A stretch of 64,000 nucleotides of DNA. It comes from Bacillus_BA songklensis (lineage in GTDB: Bacteria > Bacillota > Bacilli > Bacillales > Bacillaceae_H). Positions 16,460 to 24,665 of this stretch are shown piece by piece. A model generated the notes under the pieces. That model searched no databases. It saw only the letters and a program-made list of their open reading frames with translations, and was not told where the DNA came from. Position 1 is the first letter of the stretch. The number at the start of each line of letters is the position of its first letter. The position numbers and the translations under genes are program-made. The stretch spans positions 177,355-241,354 of the forward strand of contig NZ_JBHRZT010000068.1 in the NCBI RefSeq assembly GCF_042649685.1, in the 5' to 3' direction.

Positions 16460-17282
16460 CTTCTTTCCTCCCAATCTCATTGCCATCTAAATAATGAATC
16501 ATATCTTCCCTAAGTGATTCTACTGTCTCATAAGGGGGGTCCAACTGCAGCATTTTTCGGATGATCCTTGTTAAATCACCGGATAAATTTAATTCTTCTT
16601 CCCAGCTTTTCTCCAGTAAGGAAGTCGGTTCATAACCCGAATAAAGCAAAAACAGCATAAAATGCCCGAGTGCATATATATCGCTTTGGACGCTGATTTC
16701 CCTCATTAGTTTCTTTTCGATAAACCCGTCATCAATTTCTTCCGGCATATCATGCAAGAAGCGGGCCAGTCCAAAATCGATGATAAAGATTTGGCCGTCT
16801 ACACACAAGATATTCGGAATTCGCAAATCGCGATGAACGATTCCCTGACTATGAAAATAAACTGTAATATCCAAAATACTCCATACAATATTCAGCATTT
16901 CTCTCTCGGAGAATGATTTTCCTTCCCGAAAAATCAAATCCTCGAAAGTATCTCCCTGAATATAATCCATCACAAGAAAATGACCTTGCTTATTTTGAAT
17001 CACTTCATGCAGCGATGGAATGTTTGGATGAGAAAGTATTTGCAGCAATTTCGCTTCGTACTCGAAAGCTTTTTTTCCTTTTGCCATTTTAATTTTTGTT
17101 TTTCTCGCCTGTTTTAATACAACATCAACGTTATTTACTAAATCCCAGGCAACATAGGAAATTCCATAACTGCCCATTCCTAATACCCGTTTGATCATAT
17201 ATCGCGCAGCAACAACCGTCCCCTTTTTAAGAGGACGATCCATCACTAAGGTATATATGCGTTCAACAACTTGACGAATCAT
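16446..17282 (-). CDS. Ser/Thr protein kinase (Hanks type)
   Basis: 278 aa, a soluble kinase without a transmembrane or PASTA part. Motifs in order: Gly loop LGMGSYGISYV, the ATP Lys in VVLKQARK, catalytic HRDLRIPNI, Mg-binding DFG in IIDFGLARF, and the activation-loop region DGFIEKKLMREISVQSDIYALGH. All catalytic residues are present (HRD, DFG, Lys). It resembles the cytosolic YbdM type of Bacillus. The ATG is 4 nt after the stop of the His/Tyr/Ser/Lys-rich gene, with no clear ribosome site, which suggests coupled translation. It overlaps spo0M. The substrate is unknown; the two neighbours are obvious candidates. Confidence 0.92.
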   Translation of the reverse strand: MIRQVVERIYTLVMDRPLKKGTVVAARYMIKRVLGMGSYGISYVAWDLVNNVDVVLKQARKTKIKMAKGKKAFEYEAKLLQILSHPNIPSLHEVIQNKQGHFLVMDYIQGDTFEDLIFREGKSFSEREMLNIVWSILDITVYFHSQGIVHRDLRIPNILCVDGQIFIIDFGLARFLHDMPEEIDDGFIEKKLMREISVQSDIYALGHFMLFLLYSGYEPTSLLEKSWEEELNLSGDLTRIIRKMLQLDPPYETVESLREDMIHYLDGNEIGRKEDGII

Positions 17283-17288
17283 ATGTTA

Positions 17289-17522
17289 TTAGCTGCTGAA
17301 AAAGCTTGAAAAGAAACTGCCGCTTTTGTGTTTTCTCTTGTAATGGTGGTGACCATAGCTTCCATGGTTTGGCGGATAGGGCTTTTTATATGAATGATGC
17401 TTTTTGTAATCACTGCTGCTGTAGTGATGCGGTTTCTTATATGAATGATAGTTCTTGTAGTCACTGCTGCTGTAATGGTGGTGACTGCTGCCAAGAATAG
17501 ATTTTAAAAATTTTTTAATCAT
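17289..17522 (-). CDS. His/Tyr/Ser/Lys-rich repeat protein
   Basis: 77 aa from an ATG after GAGGG. A short basic amphipathic start (MIKKFLKSILGSS) is followed by two tandem units of HHYSSSDYKNYHSYKKP type, a Pro/Gly/His stretch (PPNHGSYGHHHYKRKHK) and a Ser/Phe tail. The composition (His, Tyr, Ser, Lys almost only) is like spore-coat or other low-complexity surface proteins. It is encoded directly before a Ser/Thr kinase and spo0M. The SSSDY repeats offer clustered acceptor serines. Function unknown; the protein is unlike its neighbours in composition. Confidence 0.75.
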   Translation of the reverse strand: MIKKFLKSILGSSHHHYSSSDYKNYHSYKKPHHYSSSDYKKHHSYKKPYPPNHGSYGHHHYKRKHKSGSFFSSFFSS

Positions 17523-17792
17523 GTATTTTCCCTCATTTCATTGAAATGACCTTTTCCTTTGAGAAGGAACCATTCATTTATATTCTGTACGTAAATATAC
17601 GCATATGTTTTTAGAAAGTTTCACTTTTATATATCTTTTGCTTCAAAATTTTTTCAACCTTTTAGAAACTGATGTGAGAAAGCAAGATAAACACGACTAC
17701 CTTAATGATAAGAGAATATTTATTGTATTAAATCCCCATCATTTATTTCTAATATGCATAATAAGATGATCATATAACAATCGGTTGAAATA

Positions 17793-17825
17793 CCCGTTTC
17801 AAACGGGCAGGACGGATGATCCGTC
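17793..17825. promoter_or_regulatory. twin 15-bp palindromes
   Basis: CCCGTTTCAAACGGG (17793-17807) and GACGGATGATCCGTC (17811-17825): each has 7-bp arms about a single central base, and the centres are 18 bp apart. The shape fits regulator-binding sites or small hairpins upstream of the DUF2515 gene. No known regulator is recognised. Confidence 0.4.
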
Positions 17826-17981
17826 AAGATTCTGTTCCTTTATAAGAATGGTAATCAACGTGTTTATTTCGGCTTCAACCATTTGTTTCATACAATTGTC
17901 AACCTTCTCTTTGATAAAAGCAATTTTTCATATACATATTCCTTTCTACGCAAGTACATTCGTAGGACAGGAGGGAAAAGA

Positions 17982-19145
17982 ATGGTTATCAGCCATTACG
18001 AAAAAAAGCAAATAATGATAAAGTCTCTTCTTGAAATAAAAGAAGAATTGAAAAGAAAAAGTAAAAATAAGTCAAGCTCTTTTACAGAGTTAAAATTGAC
18101 AAAAGACGAAAGAAACCTCATTCATTATATTAAAGAAATCACCAATGAGTTTAATGTAAATAATGTCACCAGAACACAAGCTTACTTTAATTTTTTTCTT
18201 CAGCATCCTGAAATCCACTGGGCCCTATTAGGCCATATGGTATCACGAAACGGCGGCTGGCATATGACAGATTTAAAAGGTGATCTCCTAACAAGGTTAC
18301 TGTCCGAAAAAGAACAAAGAAATTTTTTTTTATTTTTAGAACGCGGAAACTGGCTAATATTCCAAGATGTTTTCCCGCAATTCTTACTGTATCGACAAAG
18401 TTTAAAAACTAAAAAAAACTTATTTTATCTTCTTCCCTATTTAAACGTTTCAACGTTTATGGAAACCATGTGGAATCATTTTTGGGAATATGGGAACCGA
18501 TATCTTTTAGCGATTGCAACAGTGATTAATGAACAAAGCTATTTAGAAAGAAGGGTTGTTCAAAATGAGCATTTTCAAAAAACGGTTTTAAAGACAGTTG
18601 GATTTAAGCTTTATGATTTTTTACGTTTTAATCATATTATTTTTCCTTTTTATAAAAACGGAAAAGGTGAAAAGCCAGAATTAATAGGGTGTACCCTTCA
18701 ACACTTCACTTCACTTCATGAACGAATCCTTTTGGGAAAGCGATTATATTCATTGCTTTTTCATAAAGAAAACATCTTACAAGATGTTATGCTTTGGGCA
18801 AAGAAACATACGCACACAGGTTCGAGAACAGATTACTGGGTTCATCTCTTTCATCATGTGAACGAGTCGCTGCCGGGTTCGGTTTACCGGCGCAGGACAA
18901 AAAAGTGTCAGCTAAAAAAAGGAGCACTGCGTATATACAGTCCCCCATTGCAATTTGCCTGGAAAAATATTAATCATCCAGAAGCTGAAAAAGGGGACTG
19001 GTTTGATGATTGGAGAATTGTCGATTACTTAATAGAAGAAGAAAAATACACAGGTGGGGAAATTTATGAAGATTACTGTAAAACGATTGAGAAAATCGAA
19101 CTTGCCATTATTGCAAAAAAGGCAATCTTTCTCAGACGGGAGTAA
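17982..19145 (+). CDS. DUF2515 family protein (YppC-like)
   Basis: 387 aa. The ATG at 17982 follows AGGAGGGAAAAG. The in-frame extension upstream has no such site. Family signatures: HPEIHWALLGHMVSRNGGWH and MTDLKGDLL, the C-terminal HTHTGSRTDYWVHLFHH, and RIYSPPLQFAWKNINHPEAE then GDWFDDWR. Function unknown; the family occurs in Bacillus (YppC). The predicted protein is soluble. A membrane protein gene starts inside its last 80 bases, and a decayed second copy of the same family lies 600 bp downstream. Confidence 0.85.
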   Translation: MVISHYEKKQIMIKSLLEIKEELKRKSKNKSSSFTELKLTKDERNLIHYIKEITNEFNVNNVTRTQAYFNFFLQHPEIHWALLGHMVSRNGGWHMTDLKGDLLTRLLSEKEQRNFFLFLERGNWLIFQDVFPQFLLYRQSLKTKKNLFYLLPYLNVSTFMETMWNHFWEYGNRYLLAIATVINEQSYLERRVVQNEHFQKTVLKTVGFKLYDFLRFNHIIFPFYKNGKGEKPELIGCTLQHFTSLHERILLGKRLYSLLFHKENILQDVMLWAKKHTHTGSRTDYWVHLFHHVNESLPGSVYRRRTKKCQLKKGALRIYSPPLQFAWKNINHPEAEKGDWFDDWRIVDYLIEEEKYTGGEIYEDYCKTIEKIELAIIAKKAIFLRRE

Positions 19146-19533
19146 AAATCTTTATGCATATATAGCATCAGCTCTTTTCTCTTCATTAGTTGGGACTTAT
19201 TTAGATTTAATTTTTGTTGGAAAGGGGATGTACCATTTTCCTGTTAGGCTTTTCCCCGAAATATTTACAATCAATATTGTGTTTACTTTAGTTATCCTTC
19301 CTCTCTCTACAATCCTCTTTTTGTTTGTTGCCAAACGGATCCGGGCATTTGCATGTTTTATCATGATACTTATTATTAGTGTTGTCATATGTTTTATGGA
19401 ACAATTTACTGAACAACTAGGATGGTTTATACATCATAAGGAATGGAATCATGCTTATTCTTTTTTTGGGTATATGCTATTTTTAATCATTGTTTGGAAG
19501 TTTTTCCGGTTCTGTTGCCAAAACATTCACTAG
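19066..19533 (+). CDS. small four-helix membrane protein (CBO0543-like)
   Basis: 155 aa. The ATG at 19066 has GGTGGGG upstream and overlaps the DUF2515 gene by 80 nt in another frame. Four helices: around 28-45, 60-85, 88-108 and 125-148. The pattern of a conserved TYLDL in helix 1, FPEIF before helix 2 and a His/Trp-rich loop (GWFIHHKEWNHAYSF) resembles the CBO0543 family of Firmicute membrane proteins. That assignment is tentative. Role unknown. Confidence 0.65.
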   Translation: MKITVKRLRKSNLPLLQKRQSFSDGSKNLYAYIASALFSSLVGTYLDLIFVGKGMYHFPVRLFPEIFTINIVFTLVILPLSTILFLFVAKRIRAFACFIMILIISVVICFMEQFTEQLGWFIHHKEWNHAYSFFGYMLFLIIVWKFFRFCCQNIH

Positions 19534-19726
19534 AAACATAGAGCCATTCATTTCTTTCGAATTTGGAGTTAAAAGGCTAATCCAAACAACTCATGTATGA
19601 ACTTGACTTTATTTTGGACAGACTTCACCTGTTGTTGGTGAACCTGTCCTTTTTTCATCATATGTGCGACTGGAACAAAGTGACAATTCGCCTTAAATTT
19701 ATAGTCTTCTCTTTTTTCACCCCAAT

Positions 19727-20037
19727 GTGCTGGAGGGAGCATGGAAATTCGCTCATCTTCACCCTCATACAGCATCAAGGGCCGACTATGCGCCTGCCTT
19801 TTTTAACGCAAAAAAGAGCGGGCTCGTAAACTATACAGCCCGCCGCTCCACTTGGCTTGGGACGATGCGCCCCACACCTTTCCCGATCGCTCGGATTGGT
19901 TTTTGGATACCGGCATATGTAAGGAATGGTTTACTCTGCCTGTTCTCGCAAAATCCGATATAACAAGTGATTACTTTAACGCCCTTCAATCTCTTTTTAT
20001 GATTAAAGATGGACTATTACCTTTTTTACCATCATAA
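19727..20037 (+). pseudogene. decayed second DUF2515 copy
   Basis: One frame gives HPHTASRADYAPAFFNA, matching the HTHTGSRTDYWVHLF region of the intact gene at 17982. After a run of six A (about 19810) the frame changes and reads ARKLYSPPLHLAWDDAPH then DRSDWFLDTG, matching RIYSPPLQFAWKNINHPEAE and GDWFDDW, and ends LFMIKDGLLPFLPS. The N-terminal two thirds are absent. A frameshifted remnant. Confidence 0.7.
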
Positions 20038-20045
20038 GATAGCAA

Positions 20046-20069
20046 AACGACGAGTTGCCCCGTCGTTAC
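20046..20069 (-). terminator. terminator after yozD
   Basis: 7-bp perfect stem AACGACG / CGTCGTT with an 8-base loop, then TTTTG on the minus strand. Confidence 0.6.
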
Positions 20070-20080
20070 TTTCTTCACCA

Positions 20081-20260
20081 TTAATCATTGTCGGCATCCA
20101 CTTCTTCATCAATAATGCATTTTTCAAGTAAGTAATCAAATGTAATATCTGCAAGCTCCTCCAATTCAAATTCTGTTGGTACAAATCCTCGCTTAACTAG
20201 TTCATTGTAAAAGAACTCTGCGATTTCTTCTGTGTCAATCACCACTTCGATTTCTTTCAC
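20081..20260 (-). CDS. yozD: YozD family protein
   Basis: 59 aa, start GTG after AAGGGGTG. The acidic sequence KEIEVVIDTEEIAEFFYNEL, then KRGFVPTEFELEELADITFD and YLLEKCIIDEE, matches the B. subtilis YozD pattern closely. Function unknown. In B. subtilis yozD sits beside yodN and the kamA cluster, and the same grouping is seen here. Too short to be picked up by simple ORF length cut-offs. Confidence 0.85.
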   Translation of the reverse strand: MKEIEVVIDTEEIAEFFYNELVKRGFVPTEFELEELADITFDYLLEKCIIDEEVDADND

Positions 20261-20404
20261 AATATCACCCCTTTGTTAAGATGTATGTTAGAGGCTTACA
20301 ATGTATGTCTAACTTTTTTCTAAGGCTTGTCCATTTTTTGTTCTAAACTCCCGGCAGTTGATCATACATTCTAGTAAAACAAGTAAATGCGGGGGGAATC
20401 TATA

Positions 20405-20608
20405 GTGAGATTAGTAGAAAGTAATTCTTATATTCCAGAAATGGTGAACGAAGAGCACAAAAAAGAAAACCAGTCCATCATATCTGTCATTGCTTATCTT
20501 TTAGATCATGAGACGATTGATGAATGGTTGGAAAGAAGTTTGCATCTCCTTCTATATGGGGTTGCATGCCCGTTTACAATCTATTTATTGTTTCAATTTT
20601 TTTCTTGA
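20405..20608 (+). CDS. possible small membrane protein
   Basis: GTG start after GGGGG, 67 aa. Polar first half (LVESNSYIPEMVNEEHKKEN), then one hydrophobic C-terminal helix (LLLYGVACPFTIYLLFQFF). Not recognised. It runs against the 3' end of the yodN-like gene. Weak support. Confidence 0.3.
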   Translation: MRLVESNSYIPEMVNEEHKKENQSIISVIAYLLDHETIDEWLERSLHLLLYGVACPFTIYLLFQFFS

Positions 20609-20611
20609 TGC

Positions 20612-21301
20612 TCAACTATCATTTTTTTGTTGCTCTGTCATTTTTTTTAAGTGTTTTAACACAAGATTCATGACTTCTAAATACTCGTCGTCACTGAACA
20701 TTCTATATAATGTATGGTAATCGTTATAGACATCCAACAATCCGTTTATGATTTCACTTCGCTCTTTTCGGATGCGCTCTTGGTCCTTTTGCTGTTCATT
20801 TGACTTTTTCATGGTTGGCAGCAACTCCGTTTTGTCAATTTCTTTTCCTAAATACAAAATACCGATGCTTTGAAGATATTTTTCCGCCTTATCATGGGAT
20901 GAAACCAAAATTAGTTCTTCCTCGCTCGCTTCTAGCCATTCACCGTCGCTGATTCTAGAAAGCTCATACACGACATCTTCCCACGCATCCTCATAATAGC
21001 GCCATATCTCAGTTCGAATACCGATAATTTTAAATAGATCTTTTCCGTAGTTGGACACTTGCACGACATCGCCGAAAAAAAACTGGTATTCAATATCTAC
21101 TCTTTCCTGTATTAAGATTTTCCCCTTGTAATCTTCTAAAAGCTGAATGGTCTCTTCTAAAAAAAGACCCTCACTATCGTTCACTTCATAAACGAATTTC
21201 CCATCCATTATTTTAATATCCGTAATGGTGCCGACTGTTCCGTGAATTGTGATGACAACTGTATCGCCTATTTTAAATTTTGGCTTTTTCCCTTCTGACA
21301 T
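20612..21301 (-). CDS. YodN-like protein
   Basis: 229 aa, with an ATG after GGAGGTGCACCG. Beta-rich start KFKIGDTVVITIHGTVGTIT resembles a KOW/Tudor-like barrel, repeated in looser form at about 70-125 (FFFGDVVQVSNYGKDLFKII). A charged helical C-terminal third follows (KKSNEQQKDQERIRKERSEI), ending with a helix (YLEVMNLVLKHLKKM). The name YodN is proposed from its place between yozD and yozE/kamA genes, as in B. subtilis, rather than from a known motif. Function unknown. Confidence 0.6.
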   Translation of the reverse strand: MSEGKKPKFKIGDTVVITIHGTVGTITDIKIMDGKFVYEVNDSEGLFLEETIQLLEDYKGKILIQERVDIEYQFFFGDVVQVSNYGKDLFKIIGIRTEIWRYYEDAWEDVVYELSRISDGEWLEASEEELILVSSHDKAEKYLQSIGILYLGKEIDKTELLPTMKKSNEQQKDQERIRKERSEIINGLLDVYNDYHTLYRMFSDDEYLEVMNLVLKHLKKMTEQQKNDS

Positions 21302-21424
21302 CGGTGCACCTCCTTCGCGGCCAATAACGTGTACTTAGAAGTTACAATAGTATATGCAGTAAACAAAAAAGCGCTATAGAAAGGTAAACAAAATCAACGT
21401 GCAATTTATGCTTTCTTATATAGC

Positions 21425-21455
21425 AAAAAGGAGGCATCTTTTGATGCCTCCTTTC
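21425..21455. terminator. terminator after yozE
   Basis: 12-bp perfect stem AAAGGAGGCATC / GATGCCTCCTTT with a TTTT loop, 27 bp from the yozE stop. Confidence 0.75.
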
Positions 21456-21480
21456 CCTTCTTGGAATACTTTAAGCCCTA

Positions 21481-21696
21481 TCACCTTTCATTTTCATAAA
21501 GGTCCCATGCCTGGTCAAAAATAGACATACTTTCTAAAAAGTGTCCATTCATCTCCAAATACAAGCTAATTTCATGATAATCGGTAGATGATTTCGGAAA
21601 ACTGTGATCATTATAAGCAAAACGTGCAAGCTCCCCTAACGGATCCCCTCCTTGATTATGACGAAATTTCATCATGTAATGGTAAAACGACTTCAT
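21481..21696 (-). CDS. yozE: YozE family protein (UPF0346)
   Basis: 71 aa, start MKSFYHYMMKFRHNQG, then ARFAYNDHSFPKSSTDYHEI and SLYLEMNGHFLESMSIFDQA, ending WDLYENER. This is the complete YozE/SAM-like fold family signature (the HSFPK.S.DYHEIS box). The B. subtilis homologue has a known small helical structure but no assigned function. ATG preceded by AGGGGGGC. Monocistronic by the terminator downstream. Confidence 0.93.
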   Translation of the reverse strand: MKSFYHYMMKFRHNQGGDPLGELARFAYNDHSFPKSSTDYHEISLYLEMNGHFLESMSIFDQAWDLYENER

Positions 21697-21719
21697 GTGT
21701 AGCCCCCCTAGTTTTCTGC

Positions 21720-22149
21720 TATGTTAGTATTTAATCTATTAACAACTCTTTGTTTTTGATTCATGTTTTTTAAAATTTTCTTTTACCATAACATATACCG
21801 TCAGCTGAAAAAAAGAAAAATTATTTAGTTTCGGCCAAAAAATGGAAACGATTTCAAAGATTGTTTGATTTTGAAGGAGATTCCTTCTTTTCAATCTTTA
21901 CAAAGATGTTAAAATTAGATAAAAAATTATAATGGTGGACCAGGTTCTAGAAATTCCTTGGGCCCTTGTTAGCTAAGGGCCTACTTATGTTTCCTATCTC
22001 CAGTTTTATTGAAAGATGCATTGGACAAAAGCCCCGATTCGCGTTATATTATATAATCGTTATGGCTATACTTATTTTCTTATGCAACTTTGAAAAAAGT
22101 TTAAAAAGGAGGTTTACCTTTTTAACCTTTGGGGTAATAAAAAAATGCT
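21720..22149 (+). other. gene-free stretch with one hairpin
   Basis: 430 bp without a supported gene. It holds a hairpin GGCCCTT-gttagct-AAGGGCC (21961-21981), which has no strong T tract. A 63-codon ORF (21966-22157) overlaps it but lacks a ribosome site. The RBS-like AAAAGGAGG at 22104-22112 is too far from the acyltransferase start. AT-rich leader of the next gene. Confidence 0.4.
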
Positions 22150-23184
22150 ATGAATAAACGAAACGCATATTTTGATAACGCTAAATTCATTTTGATTTTT
22201 CTTGTTGTTTTTGGACATACAATTTCGCCTTACCGTACAAGTAACGATCAAGTCTTGTCATTGTACCATTTTATCTTTATTTTCCATATGCCGGTCTTTA
22301 TCTTACTGAGCGGCTATTTCTCAAAAAACTTCAGGAAAAAAGGATACTACAAAAAAATCGTTACAAAAGTACTAGTGCCGTATTTGATTTTCCAGACCAT
22401 TTATACGTTTTATTACAATGCGATTTACGATGACCAAAGCTTTACTCTTCAATACTTCGTTCCTAGATGGGCGATGTGGTTCTTACTAAGCTTAATGTTC
22501 TGGAAATTAATGCTGCCATTTTTTGCACGATTGCCGATGTGGCTGGGCTTGACCATTTCGTTAGGGTTAGGACTTGGAATCGGTTATGTCGACTTAGAAG
22601 GCTTTGAGAAAGTGCTGAGCATTAGCCGTATGCTTGTCTTTTTCCCGTTTTTCTTAATGGGATACTACTTGTCGCAAAAGGAGGACCCGTTCAAAAAGCT
22701 GTTAAATCTAAGGGGCCGCATCGCTTCGGCTTCCGTTCTTTTACTTACGCTTGTCGGTTCTTATTACTTCCTGCAAGATACTGTATATACCGACATGTTG
22801 TACGGAACGAACACGTATGAAAATCTCGGTGAATTTTTTATTCGTGCAGGCCAATATATGATTTCAGTGATGGCCACTTTCGCTTTTATGGCTTTAATCC
22901 CGTCTAAGCCGCTGATGTTTACAAGTATCGGACAACGATCTTTGTATGTGTATTTACTTCACGGCTTTATCTTAAAATGGTTTTTCACGACCGAATATGC
23001 AAAAAATTTGCATTCATCATGGGACTTCTTCTCGCTCACAGTCATTGCGATTTTAGTCACGCTGCTAACAGGAAGCAAGCTCATCGAATATGCATTAATT
23101 TCCTTTAAATTGTTCATGAAGTTTGTGATTCCGAAAAACAGCATTTCGAAATTATCCATTGTTTTAAAACGAACATTGTCTTGA
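22150..23184 (+). CDS. acyltransferase family 3 (membrane O-acetylase)
   Basis: 344 aa, about ten membrane helices. The N-terminal signature YFDNAKFILIFLVVFGHTIS contains the conserved His of Acyltransferase_3 proteins. HMPVFILLSGYFSKN and WFLLSLMFWKL follow, and the C-terminal YVYLLHGFILKW is typical of the WecH/fucose-4-O-acetylase branch. Such proteins acetylate surface sugars using cytosolic acetyl-CoA. The acceptor here is unknown, with no glycan cluster around it. The ATG lacks an obvious strong ribosome site. A good terminator follows. Confidence 0.9.
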   Translation: MNKRNAYFDNAKFILIFLVVFGHTISPYRTSNDQVLSLYHFIFIFHMPVFILLSGYFSKNFRKKGYYKKIVTKVLVPYLIFQTIYTFYYNAIYDDQSFTLQYFVPRWAMWFLLSLMFWKLMLPFFARLPMWLGLTISLGLGLGIGYVDLEGFEKVLSISRMLVFFPFFLMGYYLSQKEDPFKKLLNLRGRIASASVLLLTLVGSYYFLQDTVYTDMLYGTNTYENLGEFFIRAGQYMISVMATFAFMALIPSKPLMFTSIGQRSLYVYLLHGFILKWFFTTEYAKNLHSSWDFFSLTVIAILVTLLTGSKLIEYALISFKLFMKFVIPKNSISKLSIVLKRTLS

Positions 23185-23186
23185 TG

Positions 23187-23216
23187 AAAAGGGGGGTGAC
23201 TTTCACCCTCCCTTTT
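23187..23216 (+). terminator. terminator after the acyltransferase
   Basis: AAAAGGGGGGTGA / TCACCCTCCCTTTT, 3-base loop, directly after the stop codon. Confidence 0.8.
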
Positions 23217-23380
23217 CTGCTTCATTACAGCCTCTTTCATTCTCTTCTTCCTAAAAAAATAAAACATTTCATTTTTTCGAAATTTATGATAAGTTTGTTT
23301 TGTATTTTTGCCCCGCCTTAATGCGTGGTAAAAGCTCAGCGACAGTAGTTTCACTTTTTATAGAAAAGAGGAGAGTAAAT

Positions 23381-24220
23381 ATGGAAGTTGCTTACTATGG
23401 AGGAGCATTTATTGACATTCATGAAAAAGTCATTCCAATCCAGGAACGCGGACATCAGTTCGGTGATGGAGTTTACGAAGTCATTCGTGTTTACGACGGA
23501 CATCCCTTTATGATGGAGGAACACCTTGATCGCCTGGAAATGAGCGCCAATGAAATCTTATTGAAGATGCCTTTAACCCGTACGGAAATAAAGGAAATTG
23601 CTGCGGAAGGGCTGCAAAGGGCAGGCATTAAAGAAGCGGAAATTTATATCCAGGTCACACGGGGGATTGCCGCCCGTAATCATCTATTCCCTGACGTACC
23701 AGCACAATTTGCCATGACAATTCGCCAGGCAAAGCAGTTTTCTCCTGAGAAGCGCCAGCACGGTGTCTCAGTCACACTACTTGAAGATGAGCGTTGGGCA
23801 AACTGTTTCATTAAATCATTAAATTTACTTCCAAACGTTATAGCAAAACAAAAAGCGGTTACAAACGGACATGAAGAAGCGGTTCTTGTTCGCCAAGGGT
23901 TCGTTACTGAAGGTTCCAGCAGCAACGTATTTGCCATCAAAGACGGCATTTTATATACAACGCCTGCCACAAAACGAATTCTCCACGGTATTACAAGATC
24001 AGCGGTTATAGCATGTGCTGAAAAATTAGGGATTCCAGTAGTGGAAAAAGAGATGGACGTAGACTTTTTCACATCAGCGGATGAGGCCTTTTTCACAAGT
24101 ACGTCGGTTGAAATCATGCCGATTGCCAAAGTTGATGAGAAAGTGCTGCCGGCAGATCGCCCTATCACAAACAAGCTTCATAAAGCATATCAAGCTCTTT
24201 ACCAAGCTGTAGCTCAGTAA
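23381..24220 (+). CDS. dat: D-amino-acid transaminase
   Basis: 279 aa. The ATG at 23381 follows AAAGAGGAGAG. A class IV PLP aminotransferase: YYGGAFIDIHEKVIPIQERG, GDGVYEVIRVYDG, the PLP-binding Lys in CFIKSLNLLPNV, VTEGSSSNVFAI, ATKRILHGITRS and the C-terminal FFTSTSVEIMPIA. It interconverts D-alanine/2-oxoglutarate and D-glutamate/pyruvate, supplying D-Glu and D-Ala for peptidoglycan (Dat/YheM in B. subtilis). Single gene between hairpins. Confidence 0.95.
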   Translation: MEVAYYGGAFIDIHEKVIPIQERGHQFGDGVYEVIRVYDGHPFMMEEHLDRLEMSANEILLKMPLTRTEIKEIAAEGLQRAGIKEAEIYIQVTRGIAARNHLFPDVPAQFAMTIRQAKQFSPEKRQHGVSVTLLEDERWANCFIKSLNLLPNVIAKQKAVTNGHEEAVLVRQGFVTEGSSSNVFAIKDGILYTTPATKRILHGITRSAVIACAEKLGIPVVEKEMDVDFFTSADEAFFTSTSVEIMPIAKVDEKVLPADRPITNKLHKAYQALYQAVAQ

Positions 24221-24223
24221 TAA

Positions 24224-24275
24224 GGCTTATGCGTAAATAATTTGACATGGATGCTCTTTATCCATGTCTAAACAA
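24224..24275 (-). repeat. family A repeat fragment
   Basis: On the minus strand: GACATGGAT / ATCCATGTC stem around AAAGAGC, then the constant TTTACGCATAAGCC box. The left end is missing. It joins directly onto a family D hairpin. Confidence 0.75.
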
Positions 24276-24376
24276 AAGAATCGTCACGAGAACCCTTAAT
24301 CTTATTGGATTCCCCATGACGATTCGGCTGATGGATTGGCTCAAAATCACGTGTTTTCATGGTTTTAGGCCAATCT
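24276..24376 (+). repeat. family D hairpin element
   Basis: Stem GAATCGTCA / TGACGATTC (24278-24286 / 24317-24325) enclosing a 30-nt apical segment with ACCCTTAATCTTATTGGATT. A second hairpin GATTGGCT / AGGCCAATC (24333-24374) follows. It may also serve as terminator of dat. Confidence 0.75.
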
Positions 24377-24381
24377 CTTTT

Positions 24382-24651
24382 CTACTTTAGATAGTTTCGT
24401 TTCAATACCCTCGGCAGCTTTATAAATTCACTATAATCCATAAATTGCCCAATCTGTTTCGTATTGATTAAAAGCAGCTGTGTTTCAATTTTTTCGATGA
24501 TATCTTCTTCTTGATACTCTACGCCGCATATTGTACATTTTATACAAGGTATATTTGTCAATTCGATACTGCGCGAACCATCAGGAAGCTCCCAATACAC
24601 TGTGTTGACAGAGGGTTCCGCCCCTTCTGATTCACACCATAAACATTCCAT
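24382..24651 (-). CDS. yokU: YokU family zinc-ribbon protein
   Basis: 89 aa. Starts MECLWCESEGAEPSVNTVYW, then IELTNIPCIKCTICGVEYQ: two CxxC pairs (CLWC and CTIC, plus CIKC) able to bind zinc, as in YgiT-type/YokU proteins. It begins 14 bp after the kamA stop, in the same direction, so it belongs to that transcription unit, as yokU and kamA are close in B. subtilis. Role unknown; possibly a small regulator or redox/metal accessory of the aminomutase. Confidence 0.88.
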   Translation of the reverse strand: MECLWCESEGAEPSVNTVYWELPDGSRSIELTNIPCIKCTICGVEYQEEDIIEKIETQLLLINTKQIGQFMDYSEFIKLPRVLKRNYLK

Positions 24652-24665
24652 CTCGCCGCCCCCTC

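Noticed and set aside
19569..19778. 69-codon minus-strand ORF (ending HELFGLAF)
   Set aside because: Overlaps antisense to the decayed DUF2515 copy, lacks a ribosome site, and matches no family I know. Possibly a gene tail but not supportable.
21966..22157. 63-codon plus-strand ORF before the acyltransferase
   Set aside because: Begins inside a hairpin, has no ribosome site, and overlaps the real start of the acyltransferase.
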